From Microbacteriaceae bacterium (lineage in GTDB: Bacteria > Actinomycetota > Actinomycetes > Actinomycetales > Microbacteriaceae), in assembly GCA_947373155.1 (NCBI GenBank), contig CANBWO010000002.1:48155-112154 (forward strand): 64,000 nt of DNA, in the 5' to 3' direction. Under the pieces are notes generated by a model that saw only the letters and a list, made by a program, of their open reading frames with translations, made no database searches and was not told the origin of the DNA. This document shows positions 17,277 to 25,461 of this stretch, one piece after another. Position numbers and translations under genes: made by a program. Position 1 is the first letter of the stretch. Each line of letters opens with the position of its first letter.

Positions 17277-17460
17277 CGGTTCCTCAATTCCTATTCGAAT
17301 CCACTTTTGTATGGGATACATAAAGGTCTACGGGCTTGGGTAAAAGCCCCTAACAGAGTTTATTCGTCAAACGGGAAGAAGGTGGCATCTTTGGCTGTTT
17401 GCCAACTCGAAACCAAGAATCGATAGTGTCAAAGCATCGAAAACTAGAAGGGAACCAGAA

Positions 17461-17922
17461 ATGGAACTACTTATCGGAGATAACGCTCCAGACTTCACCC
17501 TAAAAAACCAAAACGGCGAAGACGTAACTTTGTCTTCTTTCAAAGGCAAGAAGCCAGTAGTTTTGGTGTTTTTCCCAATGGCATTTACCGGAATCTGCAC
17601 CGGCGAACTCTGCGAGCTACGCGACAACATCTCTCAGTTCGAAGACAAGAACGTAGAACTTCTGGCAATCTCATGCGACACCAAGTACGTGCAGAAGGTA
17701 TTTGCCGAGCACGAGGGTTACAACTTCGATGTGCTGAGTGACTTCTGGCCTCACGGTGCAGTCGCTTCGTCCTATGGCGTGTTCCTAGAAGACCTCGGCT
17801 TCTCGAACCGCGCGACTTTCGTGATTGATAAAGAGGGCGTTTTGAGCGCCAAGTTTGTTACAGCTCCAGGCCAGGCCCGCAGCCTAGCCGACTACCAGCA
17901 CGCAATCGCAGCTCTGGCCTAG
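17461..17922 (+). CDS. AhpE-like peroxiredoxin with an extra Cys
   Basis: 153 aa. Peroxidatic motif PMAFTGICTGELC with Cys46; downstream LLSDFWPHGAVASSYGVF is the hallmark of the actinobacterial AhpE group. It reduces hydroperoxides in the cytoplasm. Mycobacterial AhpE is a 1-Cys enzyme with Asp at the position five residues on, whereas this protein has Cys51, giving the C-x4-C arrangement typical of BCP/PrxQ. The start has GAAGGGAA upstream and a TAGTGT -10 candidate at 17424-17429. Divergent from aceE. Confidence 0.92.
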   Translation: MELLIGDNAPDFTLKNQNGEDVTLSSFKGKKPVVLVFFPMAFTGICTGELCELRDNISQFEDKNVELLAISCDTKYVQKVFAEHEGYNFDVLSDFWPHGAVASSYGVFLEDLGFSNRATFVIDKEGVLSAKFVTAPGQARSLADYQHAIAALA

Positions 17923-17939
17923 AGCCAAAAGACACTTTG

Positions 17940-17971
17940 CCCTAACTTGCAAATTCGTGTGCGAGTTAGGG
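17940..17971 (+). promoter_or_regulatory. inverted repeat over the tRNA-Val promoter
   Basis: CCCTAACTTGC (17940-17950) pairs with GCGAGTTAGGG (17961-17971), 11 bp with one G-U and a 10-nt loop, 17 nt after the peroxiredoxin stop. It lacks a following T-run, so it is a poor intrinsic terminator. A TTGCAA -35-like box lies within it and a TAGAGT -10-like box at 17972-17977 directly follows, so it may be an RNA hairpin ending the upstream mRNA, an operator, or both. Confidence 0.45.
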
Positions 17972-18008
17972 TAGAGTTGTCTGGTTGCTGAAAGGCGACA
18001 CGTTTTAG

Positions 18009-18081
18009 GGGCCTTTAGCTCAGTTGGTAGAGCGCCACGCTTACACCGTGGATGTCATCGGTTCGAGCCCGGTAGGGCCCA
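18009..18081 (+). tRNA. tRNA-Val (TAC)
   Basis: Cloverleaf: acceptor GGGCCTT (18009-18015) with AGGGCCC (18074-18080, one G-U); D stem GCTC/GAGC; anticodon stem CCACG/CGTGG around loop CTTACAC giving anticodon TAC; T arm with loop TTCGAGC. Discriminator A18081; CCA is not encoded. Confidence 0.96.
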
Positions 18082-18093
18082 CGAAAACAAAGT

Positions 18094-18134
18094 AAATCGG
18101 CATTTTCGCTTGCGCGGGAGTGCCGATTTTTGTT
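18094..18134 (+). terminator. terminator after tRNA-Val
   Basis: AAATCGGCA (18094-18102) pairs with TGCCGATTT (18121-18129) with an 18-nt loop, then TTGTTT. It is 12 nt past the tRNA and just ahead of the permease gene. Confidence 0.8.
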
Positions 18135-18141
18135 TATTCGC

Positions 18142-18147
18142 TAGCAT
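18142..18147 (+). promoter_or_regulatory. -10 box for leaderless permease gene
   Basis: TAGCAT, spacer TTGCTT (6 nt), then ATG at 18154. No Shine-Dalgarno sequence precedes the start. The box lies right after the tRNA-Val terminator, supporting a new transcript here. Confidence 0.5.
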
Positions 18148-18153
18148 TTGCTT

Positions 18154-20472
18154 ATGAATGAGTCAGAAAAAGCGGACTGGCAACATCGGGTACTGAGTGA
18201 ATCAGAGTTGAACCAGTTGCTGCTCACCATGTCGTCTCTAGACGCGATCACAGTTTTGCAGCGGCAAGTGGAACTGCGTGGTGCCGCGAGCCTGGTAAGC
18301 GCACCAATCGCAGAGGTGTCACCTCCTGCCGAGACGCCTAGTTCTGAGTCATTGCTGAATGCGCAGACCACCGATGCTGTTCCCACCCCTCAGCATGCGA
18401 TGGCTCAGATTCAAGAGGTAGAAGAATCAGTAGCAAACGAGGATGCACCGGTTTTTGAGGCCACGTCCGTACCTTCGGCAGTCGCACCGGTGCCTGGTCC
18501 AATTGATTCTCCGAACATAGCAACCGACCTAAACGCTATCTTTGCTGCTCGTTCTGCCGAGGCAGGGTTGATGAATCAAAACCCAGTCTCTGCGACACCC
18601 GCACCGACACCTTTGCCAGAAGCGGAAACTCAGCCAGCCGTAGAGCTTTCGCCAAGTATTGAATTCCCTGCTGAACCGATTGCTAAGGCTGCTCAAGAGC
18701 CCGCGTCTTGGGTGCCAACCTTCGCCAATCCTGTGCCGCCGGTGAATAGCGGCGTGCAATCAACGCCCGAAATTGCTCCAGTGCAAGCAGATTCGAATGA
18801 GGCTTCGCCGCTAGCCTCGGCTGCAGTCGCTCTTCCCGTGCAGTTTCCGGTGGACGATTTCAAAGCATCGATTTGGGATGAATCAGACCCCTTGGAGTCG
18901 AGTTCTGTTGAAGAACGCATCACTCAAGAGGATGAACCAAAACTTGACCTATCTCTCGGTGAACCAGAGGCAGTCACAAGTGGTGCCTCCGGAGACACAA
19001 AGCAAATATTTGAGTTAGATGACGCAGAAATTGATTCAAATGGCCAGAAGGTTGTTGCCGTTCAGTCCGAGCCAACTGGTCGCCGAAGCGCAATTAGTCT
19101 TTTCACCACGTGGAACGGAAATGGCACGCTGTTGCTCCTGACTGCAACAGGTTTCTTGGCCGGTCAATCTGGCATTGGTTTGACTACCTTGGTCGCTGGC
19201 GTGTTCGGTGCGCTATTTTTGAGCGGTTTCGGATTCGCGGCAGCAGCTTTGGCAGCTAGACGAGGCCGCCTACCTCAGTCGGTTCTTGCAAGGGCTACTT
19301 TCGGCGTGATTGGTTCGAACATTCCACTGGCAGTTGTGGTGGTGGCCAGAATTGCTGCCACAGCGCTGGTTTCGATTTTCGCGGTTTACGCGCTGATTTG
19401 GTTCTTCCCTAGCCTGCCCGCCAGTTTCCCAATCCAGGTAGGCACCTACAACTATTCCGTGTCATCGCTATATCCACTTTTGCTTGGCTTGGTTCTTACT
19501 TCGGGCTTGGTTGCTTTTGTAGCCAAGAAGATTTACTACTCGGTTGCCAAAGTATTCGCACTGGTCTTGATCGCTTGGTCTGTGGGCGCTGTGGCGCTAA
19601 GCATTTGGCTCAAGCCGGCAATCTATTCGTTTTCAGCACCCATAAGTTACCCGGGATCTCTTTGGGTAGCAACGGCTCTGATTATTGTTCTAGGTCTGTT
19701 GTGGGGAACCTCGGCTTCCGATGAGACTCCAGATTTGAAGAGCACAACCTTGGTTCCTAAGTTGGTTGCAACTAGCCTGTTGAACTCAACAATTTTAGGT
19801 TCGCTAGCGGTGGTCGCAGGTTTCGCGGTGTTCCAGATGAATTTGCCAGCAATGCACAACGCCACCACCGGCACCATTTACGCAATCGTTTTGATTTTTG
19901 GCTTGGCCAATCTGATTCGTCGCAACACAGACGCTTTCCGAGGCTTCGGTCTACAACGGACACCCGGTTGGCTTTTTGCACTGAACATCCTGGTTGTTGC
20001 CGCAGGCGCCATCGCTTTGGCAGTTCGCCTTGGTGTGAGTGGCGCATGGCTAAATGGTGCAGGTTACCTCGACTTCGTTGGCGTTCCGGTCTTGGCGTGG
20101 TTGACAACTTTTGGAATGGATAGCGTTCTTCGTAGGACCGATTATCACGAAGTTTCTTTAATGCGCGGCTATGGATTCTACGGTCGTTTCAATTGGGCAA
20201 ACCTGATTGGTTGGCTGCTTGCAACCGGCATCGGGTGGGGATTCGTGACTAGCAATCTGGTTGAGTTTAGGTGGTTGGGCTATTTCACTAAGTTGCTTGA
20301 CACCGAAGCAACTTGGCAATTTCAGAGCCTGGGTGTGTGGATTGCTGCTGGCTTTGGGCTCTTAGTTCCACTAATTTTCACAGTGCCAAGAATTCGCGAC
20401 CAGGAGGCAGAAGTTACTGCCATCGAGGCCCGCCGTACCGAGTTAGCAGACGTGCTCGGGATTGCTGACTAG
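18154..20472 (+). CDS. CodB/NCS1-like permease with long disordered acidic N-terminal region
   Basis: 772 aa. Residues ~1-310 are rich in Pro, Ala, Glu, Ser and Asp without clear fold, then ~460 residues hold about 12 hydrophobic helices. The membrane part contains AARRGRLPQSVLARATFGVI followed by GSNIP, the hallmark of the NCS1 cytosine/purine permease family after helix 2, so a nucleobase or related solute is the likely cargo. The N-terminal third is not a normal part of these transporters (CodB is ~420 aa). A TTG at 18148 would add two residues. It sits 1 nt before the Nif3 gene. Family call is moderate; the role of the head is unknown. Confidence 0.75.
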   Translation: MNESEKADWQHRVLSESELNQLLLTMSSLDAITVLQRQVELRGAASLVSAPIAEVSPPAETPSSESLLNAQTTDAVPTPQHAMAQIQEVEESVANEDAPVFEATSVPSAVAPVPGPIDSPNIATDLNAIFAARSAEAGLMNQNPVSATPAPTPLPEAETQPAVELSPSIEFPAEPIAKAAQEPASWVPTFANPVPPVNSGVQSTPEIAPVQADSNEASPLASAAVALPVQFPVDDFKASIWDESDPLESSSVEERITQEDEPKLDLSLGEPEAVTSGASGDTKQIFELDDAEIDSNGQKVVAVQSEPTGRRSAISLFTTWNGNGTLLLLTATGFLAGQSGIGLTTLVAGVFGALFLSGFGFAAAALAARRGRLPQSVLARATFGVIGSNIPLAVVVVARIAATALVSIFAVYALIWFFPSLPASFPIQVGTYNYSVSSLYPLLLGLVLTSGLVAFVAKKIYYSVAKVFALVLIAWSVGAVALSIWLKPAIYSFSAPISYPGSLWVATALIIVLGLLWGTSASDETPDLKSTTLVPKLVATSLLNSTILGSLAVVAGFAVFQMNLPAMHNATTGTIYAIVLIFGLANLIRRNTDAFRGFGLQRTPGWLFALNILVVAAGAIALAVRLGVSGAWLNGAGYLDFVGVPVLAWLTTFGMDSVLRRTDYHEVSLMRGYGFYGRFNWANLIGWLLATGIGWGFVTSNLVEFRWLGYFTKLLDTEATWQFQSLGVWIAAGFGLLVPLIFTVPRIRDQEAEVTAIEARRTELADVLGIAD

Positions 20473-20473
20473 C

Positions 20474-21286
20474 ATGGCAGTTCTAAACGACCTAGTGGGC
20501 ACTTTTGAGACACTGTGGCCCCCAGCCCTTGCGGAAACTTGGGATGCTCCAGGGTTGGTTACAGGTTCAAGTACCGCGCAAATCCGTAAGGCGCTGTTGA
20601 CGGTCGATCTAACTCACGAAGTGTTAGAGCAGGCAATTCAAGACGGAGTAGACCTGGTTTTAGCCCATCATCCATACCTGATGCGTGGCGTCAACACCAT
20701 GAGCGAGAGCACCGTCAAAGGCTCGGTGATTAGTGACGCTATTCGAAACGGTATTTCGATCTACTCGGCGCACACGAACGCGGATTCAGCTGTAAATGGC
20801 GTTTCTGAGGTATTTGCCAAAGCATTAGGGATATTGGACCCCAAGCCACTAATCGCCAACAGCGATGGTGTTGGGCTAGGTCGTTACGGGCAACTTGCAG
20901 CCTCAGTAACCCTCGGCGAACTGGCAACGCGGTTGGCAAAGGTTCTGCCGCCAACTGCGTCTGGCATCAGGGTTGCTGGTGATTATCGTCAGCAGGTGCG
21001 CAGTGTTGGATTATGTGGGGGAGCTGGGGACTCGCTTTTGCCCGAGGCGCAACAACTGGGACTGGATGTCTTCATCACTGCCGATTTGCGTCATCACGTG
21101 GTCCAGGATGCCAGGGAGGCTCGCTTCGTTGGCAAGGACACCGCCATCATCGATGTGTCTCACTGGGCAAGCGAGTGGTTGTGGTTGGAGCAGGCGGCTC
21201 AAGACTTGCGTAAACTTCATTCAGACGTGGTTTTCGAGGTATGTGACCTTCGAACAGATCCCTGGGATTTTGTAGTCACGCAGTAA
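20474..21286 (+). CDS. Nif3-like dinuclear metal-centre protein
   Basis: 270 aa from the ATG at 20474, one nt after the permease stop. Nif3/YbgI family with metal ligands in LAHHPYLMRG, HTNADSAVNG and DVSHWASEW, and the conserved GLCGGAGDSLLPEA and FITADLRHHV. These proteins form hexameric rings with a di-metal site; the substrate is not settled. It is followed by the zinc-ribbon and RNase H genes, the same order as in mycobacteria (Rv2230c-Rv2228c), where this trio is conserved. Confidence 0.92.
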   Translation: MAVLNDLVGTFETLWPPALAETWDAPGLVTGSSTAQIRKALLTVDLTHEVLEQAIQDGVDLVLAHHPYLMRGVNTMSESTVKGSVISDAIRNGISIYSAHTNADSAVNGVSEVFAKALGILDPKPLIANSDGVGLGRYGQLAASVTLGELATRLAKVLPPTASGIRVAGDYRQQVRSVGLCGGAGDSLLPEAQQLGLDVFITADLRHHVVQDAREARFVGKDTAIIDVSHWASEWLWLEQAAQDLRKLHSDVVFEVCDLRTDPWDFVVTQ

Positions 21287-21313
21287 ATGTCTAACTAAAA
21301 AAAGAGGATCACG

Positions 21314-22027
21314 TTGAAGGTAAGTCAGAATCAACTTCAGGATCTATTGGAACTCACCGTTACCGATCAGGTCATAACTAGAACTAAGAATGAAGTCGAT
21401 GGCCTACGCAACAGCCCTGTTTTGGCCCAGCTACAAATTGATCTTCGCGCCAGTTCCACAAAGTACATCGAAGCCAACAACAAAGCCGATGGACTGAAAC
21501 TCGAGTTGAAACGAGTTGAAACAGACCTCGGAACTGTTGAGCAGCGAATCAAGCGTGACAACATCACGCTTCACAGCACGGGTTCCGCTAGAGATGCAAT
21601 GGGCATCCAAAACGAACTCAAATCACTGGCTAAGCGCAAGGGCGATCTAGAAGAGGTTTCCCTAGAGTTGATGGAACAGTTAGCTCAGGCTGAGGCCGAA
21701 CTCGAGGTTCATACTTCGGAGCGGGCACAGATTGAAGCGAAGTTGAGAGCGGAAACTGAATCTCTGCAGGCAACCGCGGCTAAGTTAATCTCTGGTCTGT
21801 CACTGCGGGTGGCCGACAGGGATCAACTTGCCTCAAGGATCCCAACTGAGCTGCTTGAACTTCACCAGGCGAAAGCCAAGCGCGGTGTTCCAGTAGGCCG
21901 GTTGATTCACCGAGAGTGTGGCGCCTGCAACATGACAATCACTGCTGCTGCGTTGCAAGAATTGCTCAATGCTCCGGCAGATGAATTGATCAGCTGTCCA
22001 GAGTGTGCCGCCATTCTGGTGCGCTAA
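21314..22027 (+). CDS. C4 zinc-ribbon coiled-coil protein (COG1579)
   Basis: 237 aa, TTG start with AGAGGA 5 nt upstream. Residues ~15-170 are a long antiparallel coiled coil (many heptad Leu and charged residues). The C-terminus carries a zinc ribbon with cysteines in ECGAC and CPEC. The family is conserved in Actinobacteria next to Nif3 and RNase H; a nucleic-acid role is suspected but unproven. Its TAA overlaps the next ATG by one nt. Confidence 0.9.
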   Translation: MKVSQNQLQDLLELTVTDQVITRTKNEVDGLRNSPVLAQLQIDLRASSTKYIEANNKADGLKLELKRVETDLGTVEQRIKRDNITLHSTGSARDAMGIQNELKSLAKRKGDLEEVSLELMEQLAQAEAELEVHTSERAQIEAKLRAETESLQATAAKLISGLSLRVADRDQLASRIPTELLELHQAKAKRGVPVGRLIHRECGACNMTITAAALQELLNAPADELISCPECAAILVR

Positions 22028-23211
22028 TGAGCCGACAGTTACTCATTGAAGCCGACGGAGGTTCCAGGGGAAACCCAGGGCTGTCTGGATCTGGGGCGAT
22101 CGTTGTGGATCGCGTCACGGGCGAACTGCTAGCGGAGATAAGCGAGTTTATTGGCGTTGCCACCAACAACGTTGCAGAATACCGGGCTCTTCTGGCGGCG
22201 GTGAAAGTGGCCTACGAAATCGCCCCACACGCAAGCGTTGAGGTCCGAATGGACAGCAAACTCGTCATCGAGCAGATGTCTGGAGGCTGGAAGATAAAGC
22301 ATCCAGACATGCAAAAGCTTGCTATTCAGATTCACCAGGTGTTGGCAGGTCGTCTGGTTCGGTGGACCTGGATTCCTCGCGAGCAGAATACCCGTGCCGA
22401 TGCCTTGGCAAATCAAGCCATGGATCAACGGTCAAGTCAGATTCTGCTTTTAAACGAAAACACTGACGCCGGCTCAGAGACTCAGGTTCCAATAGCCTCA
22501 TCGGTAGAGTTCAACGCCGCTCTGCCAAGCTCAGTCAGAGCTCCTGCGGGAGTCACCAAGCCTCTCACAACATTGATTCTGGTCCGCCATGGCAGAACCG
22601 CTCTAACCGAGAGCAAGCGGATTTCTGGTTCGGGTGGAGCTGATCCTGGGCTGTCCGAGGCAGGTAATCAGGATGCCGTTGCCGTAGCTCGAGAACTGGC
22701 AAGATTTGGCAATTCGGGAGTTTGGTCTCACCTGTCAGCAATCACGGCCGTGGTTTCTTCTCCCATGCGTCGCACGCGCGAGACTGCAGGGCACATCGCT
22801 TTAGAACTCGGCTTGGAAGCCACCGCCATTCAGGATTTGCAAGAGATTGCCTTTGGCAGCTGGGATGGGCTAACCAACGAGGAAGCCATGGCTCAGGATC
22901 CGGACCTGTTCTCGGCCTGGCAGGGTTCTTGGGAGGTTGCTCCGCCCGGCGGAGAATCACTAGAGGTTTTCGACAGCCGCATCAGGAGCGCCCGAAACCA
23001 GGTTCTCGAGCAATTCGCCGGACAAACGGTTGTGGTGGTGGCACATGTTATGCCCATCCGTGGTTTCCTGCGTGCTGCCATGAACGCTGGAATCGAAGGG
23101 TATTGGCGCCCGCAAATTTCACCGTGTTCCGTAAGCGTTATCCGGGCCTGGGGCGGCGAGGCGGCAGAGGTGGTTTCGGTCAACGCCACGCACCACCTAG
23201 TCACTTCCTAG
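22027..23211 (+). CDS. bifunctional RNase HI / histidine-phosphatase protein
   Basis: 394 aa. N-terminal RNase HI domain with the four acidic residues Asp10 (EADGG), Glu51 (NNVAEYRALL), Asp76 (RMDSKLV) and Asp125 (TRADALA); it cuts RNA in RNA-DNA hybrids. C-terminal histidine-phosphatase domain with Arg187-His188-Gly189 (LVRHGRT) and the second histidine in VVAHVMPIRG; in the mycobacterial homologue Rv2228c this half has alpha-ribazole/acid phosphatase activity. The ~55-residue linker is low complexity. No cobalamin genes are near, so the physiological phosphatase substrate is open. Confidence 0.93.
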   Translation: MSRQLLIEADGGSRGNPGLSGSGAIVVDRVTGELLAEISEFIGVATNNVAEYRALLAAVKVAYEIAPHASVEVRMDSKLVIEQMSGGWKIKHPDMQKLAIQIHQVLAGRLVRWTWIPREQNTRADALANQAMDQRSSQILLLNENTDAGSETQVPIASSVEFNAALPSSVRAPAGVTKPLTTLILVRHGRTALTESKRISGSGGADPGLSEAGNQDAVAVARELARFGNSGVWSHLSAITAVVSSPMRRTRETAGHIALELGLEATAIQDLQEIAFGSWDGLTNEEAMAQDPDLFSAWQGSWEVAPPGGESLEVFDSRIRSARNQVLEQFAGQTVVVVAHVMPIRGFLRAAMNAGIEGYWRPQISPCSVSVIRAWGGEAAEVVSVNATHHLVTS

Positions 23212-23220
23212 CTTTACCGT

Positions 23221-23226
23221 TAGTCT
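23221..23226 (+). promoter_or_regulatory. -10 box of rnpB
   Basis: TAGTCT with a 7-nt spacer to G23234, the first base of the P1 helix, so transcription would start at the mature 5' end of RNase P RNA. It lies only 10 nt after the RNase H stop codon. Confidence 0.6.
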
Positions 23227-23233
23227 TAACTCC

Positions 23234-23573
23234 GACTGGGTCGGCTAGGCGATCGCGGCGGCTTAGGCCGACGAGGAACGTCCGGGCTCCAAAGAGCACA
23301 GCGGTGGGTAACACCCACTCCGGGTAACTGGCAAGAAAGTGCAACAGAAAGCAGACCGCCACGAAAGTGGTAAGGGTGAAACGGTGGTGTAAGAGACCAC
23401 CAGCGGTTTAGGTAACTAGGCCGGCTAGGTAAACCTCGCTTGGAGCAAGACCAGACAGAGAGTCATGATGCGGCTCGCATCGCTCTCGGGTAGGTTGCTT
23501 GAGGTTAGTGGTAACGCTAACCCTAGATAGATGATCGTCCACGACAGAACCCGGCGTATCGGCCGACCCAGTC
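23234..23573 (+). ncRNA. rnpB: RNase P RNA
   Basis: About 340 nt of bacterial type A RNase P RNA. The P1 helix is visible as GACTGGGTCGGC (23234-23245) pairing with GCCGACCCAGTC (23562-23573). The conserved core is present: GAGGAACGTCCGGGCTCC on the 5' side, CAGAAAGCAGACCGCC and GGTAAGGGTGAAACGGTGG in the middle, and CAGAACCCGGCGTAT on the 3' side. It is the catalytic RNA that matures tRNA 5' ends. It is short compared with the ~400 nt usual in high-GC Actinobacteria. Exact ends are inferred from P1 pairing. Confidence 0.94.
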
Positions 23574-23596
23574 ACATTCTGCTTTTGAACAGCTGG

Positions 23597-24358
23597 TTAG
23601 TCTTCCAGGTGGCGATCCGCCGCGGCCCAGGCCGCACCGAGAATGCCAGCACTGTTTCGCTTTTGCGCTGGCACGATATCGGCACGGAGTTTGAGCCTTG
23701 GTAGGAACTCCTGGTGGTTCTTGCTGACGCCACCGCCAACAATGAATAGATCCGGGCTAAACAGGGCCTCAAGACGCGAATAATAAGTCTGCAAACGCTC
23801 AGACCAAGTTGCCCAGTCGAGGTTTTCACGCTCTTTGGCTGCGAAACTGGCCTTAGTCTCATAGTCCACACCGCCGATTTCCAGGTGTCCCAGTTCGGCG
23901 TTTGGCACTAGGTGGCCATTGATGAACAAAGCGGTACCAATGCCAGTCCCCAGCGTGGTCATAATCACCAGCCCGCGACGATTCTTGGCGGCCCCAAATT
24001 TGAGTTCTGCAACACCAGCTGCGTCGGCGTCATTGATGACGTGCACTTTTCGGCCTAACACTCGAGTGAACAGCGAGTCGGCGTCTAGACCAATCCACTC
24101 TTTAGAAACATTCGCTGCGGACATGGTCACACCGTGCTGGACCACAGCGGGAAAACAGATTCCCACGGGTGCTCGCGAACTCACCTTGGGCAATTCGGCC
24201 ACGATGCGCTTGACCACTTCGGCTATGTCCTCTGGACGACCACCGGATGGAGTTTCGTAGCGAACTCGATCCGAAACTAGTTCGCCAGTTCGAATGTTGA
24301 CCACGGCACCTTTGATGCCAGTGCCGCCAATGTCGATTCCAATTGCCTTACTGGCCAT
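23597..24358 (-). CDS. ppgK: polyphosphate glucokinase
   Basis: 253 aa from the ATG at 24358 (MASKAIGIDIGG); a longer frame to 24433 adds residues that read over the map gene end and is unlikely. ROK-type phosphate motif GIDIGGTGIKGAVV, TLGTGIGTALF, the catalytic Asp region NDADAAGVAE and HLEIGG are as in actinobacterial polyphosphate/ATP glucokinases. It phosphorylates glucose with polyphosphate or ATP in the cytoplasm. It lies 19 nt after map and is convergent with rnpB. Together with the pullulanase it suggests use of glucose polymers. Confidence 0.92.
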   Translation of the reverse strand: MASKAIGIDIGGTGIKGAVVNIRTGELVSDRVRYETPSGGRPEDIAEVVKRIVAELPKVSSRAPVGICFPAVVQHGVTMSAANVSKEWIGLDADSLFTRVLGRKVHVINDADAAGVAELKFGAAKNRRGLVIMTTLGTGIGTALFINGHLVPNAELGHLEIGGVDYETKASFAAKERENLDWATWSERLQTYYSRLEALFSPDLFIVGGGVSKNHQEFLPRLKLRADIVPAQKRNSAGILGAAWAAADRHLED

Positions 24359-24377
24359 CGATGTCTCGCTTACGTTT

Positions 24378-25247
24378 CTAAGGCAGTGTGAGCACCTGGG
24401 CACCGGTTTCGGTAACCACAAGGGTGTGCTCAAACTGCGCGGTTATGCTTTTGTCTGCTGTGACCACGGTCCAACCGTCGTCCCAAATTTTCCATTCATG
24501 AGTACCAAGGGTCAACATTGGCTCAATGGTGAAAACCATCCCTACTTCGATTATGTCAGCGTAATTGGGTGCCGAATCGTAGTGAGGAATGATTAGTCCG
24601 GAATGAAAAGTGTCACCGATGCCGTGACCGGTGAAATCACGCACCACGCCATAGCCAAATCTTTTGGCATATGCCTCGATGGTTCGGCCAATAACGTTCA
24701 CTGCGCGACCCGGAAGCACCGCAGCGATGCCTCGATCTAGCGCAATCTTGGTCCTGTCCACCAAATCGCGCACCTCGCTGGATACGTTGCCAACTAAAAA
24801 TGTGTAGTTGCTGTCTCCGTGGTAGCCATCCTTGTAGGCAGTCACATCGATGTTGATGATGTCGCCGTCCTGGAGGACTGTGTTGTCGGGGATACCGTGG
24901 CAAATCACTTCATTGATGGAGGAGCAAAGCGATTTTGGATAGCCCCGGTAGCCGAGTGTGCTCGGGTATGCACCTTGCGAAATGATGTACTCGTGACCGA
25001 TTCGGTCTAGTTCGTCGGTGGTAATCCCCGGCTGGCAGAAACTGCCCACCAGCTGGATTGCCTGAGCCGCAATAGATCCTGCCGCTCTGATCTTTTGGAT
25101 TGCTTCGGGGGATTGCACGTGGTTGCCCAAGTACTTAGCCGGACTCTTTTTACCCACGTATTCCGGGCGAGCTATGGCACTCGGAACCTGCCTAATTCCC
25201 GATATTGCTCCTGGAACAAGGGCACCAGTGTTGGGGTTTCGAGGCAT
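24378..25247 (-). CDS. map: methionine aminopeptidase type I
   Basis: 289 aa. Metal ligands Asp in IINIDVTAY, Asp in HGDSNYTF, His in FTGHGIG, Glu in FTIEPML and Glu in QFEHTLV give the D-D-H-E-E set. An N-terminal extension of ~40 residues (actinobacterial type Ic) holds a Pro-rich segment before the catalytic fold. It removes the initiator Met from nascent proteins. No ribosome site precedes the ATG; a TAGACT -10 box ends 6 nt before it, so the mRNA is probably leaderless. Confidence 0.95.
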   Translation of the reverse strand: MPRNPNTGALVPGAISGIRQVPSAIARPEYVGKKSPAKYLGNHVQSPEAIQKIRAAGSIAAQAIQLVGSFCQPGITTDELDRIGHEYIISQGAYPSTLGYRGYPKSLCSSINEVICHGIPDNTVLQDGDIINIDVTAYKDGYHGDSNYTFLVGNVSSEVRDLVDRTKIALDRGIAAVLPGRAVNVIGRTIEAYAKRFGYGVVRDFTGHGIGDTFHSGLIIPHYDSAPNYADIIEVGMVFTIEPMLTLGTHEWKIWDDGWTVVTADKSITAQFEHTLVVTETGAQVLTLP

Positions 25248-25252
25248 AGGGT

Positions 25253-25259
25253 TAGTCTA
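25253..25259. promoter_or_regulatory. bidirectional -10 element TAGTCTA (map / small SPOR-like gene)
   Basis: The 7-mer reads as TAGTCT on plus (25253-25258), 7 nt before the GTG at 25266, and as TAGACT on minus (25259-25254), 6 nt before the map ATG at 25247. Only 18 nt separate the two start codons, so both transcripts are predicted to start at or next to their start codons from one shared element. Confidence 0.6.
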
Positions 25260-25265
25260 TAGTTT

Positions 25266-25457
25266 GTGAACAAACAGCCATCGGAAGACCAGCCTGAGTT
25301 TTGGTACAACACCAAAACTAACCGAGTCGAGAAAGGTCTTGTCTCGGCCGCTCCCTATCGAATTGGCCCTTTTCTAACCGAAGCGGAAGCCGCCAGAGCC
25401 CTACAGATAATTGCAGAACGCTCCAAAACTTGGCGCGAAGAAGAAACCGATAACTGA
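25266..25457 (+). CDS. small conserved actinobacterial protein (SPOR-like annotation)
   Basis: 63 aa, GTG start. The sequence EFWYNTKTNRVEKGLVSAAP followed by YRIGPFLTEAEAARALQIIAE is a small actinobacterial family usually labelled SPOR-domain-like and typically encoded beside map. It is soluble with no signal peptide, and no enzyme motif is visible. Expression from the shared divergent promoter supports that it is a true gene. Confidence 0.8.
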   Translation: MNKQPSEDQPEFWYNTKTNRVEKGLVSAAPYRIGPFLTEAEAARALQIIAERSKTWREEETDN

Positions 25458-25461
25458 TCTG

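Noticed and set aside
22722..23327. Open frame of 201 codons running from the RNase H gene into rnpB
   Set aside because: It is an out-of-frame shadow of the RNase H/phosphatase gene, Arg/His/Pro-rich, and ends inside the structured RNase P RNA.
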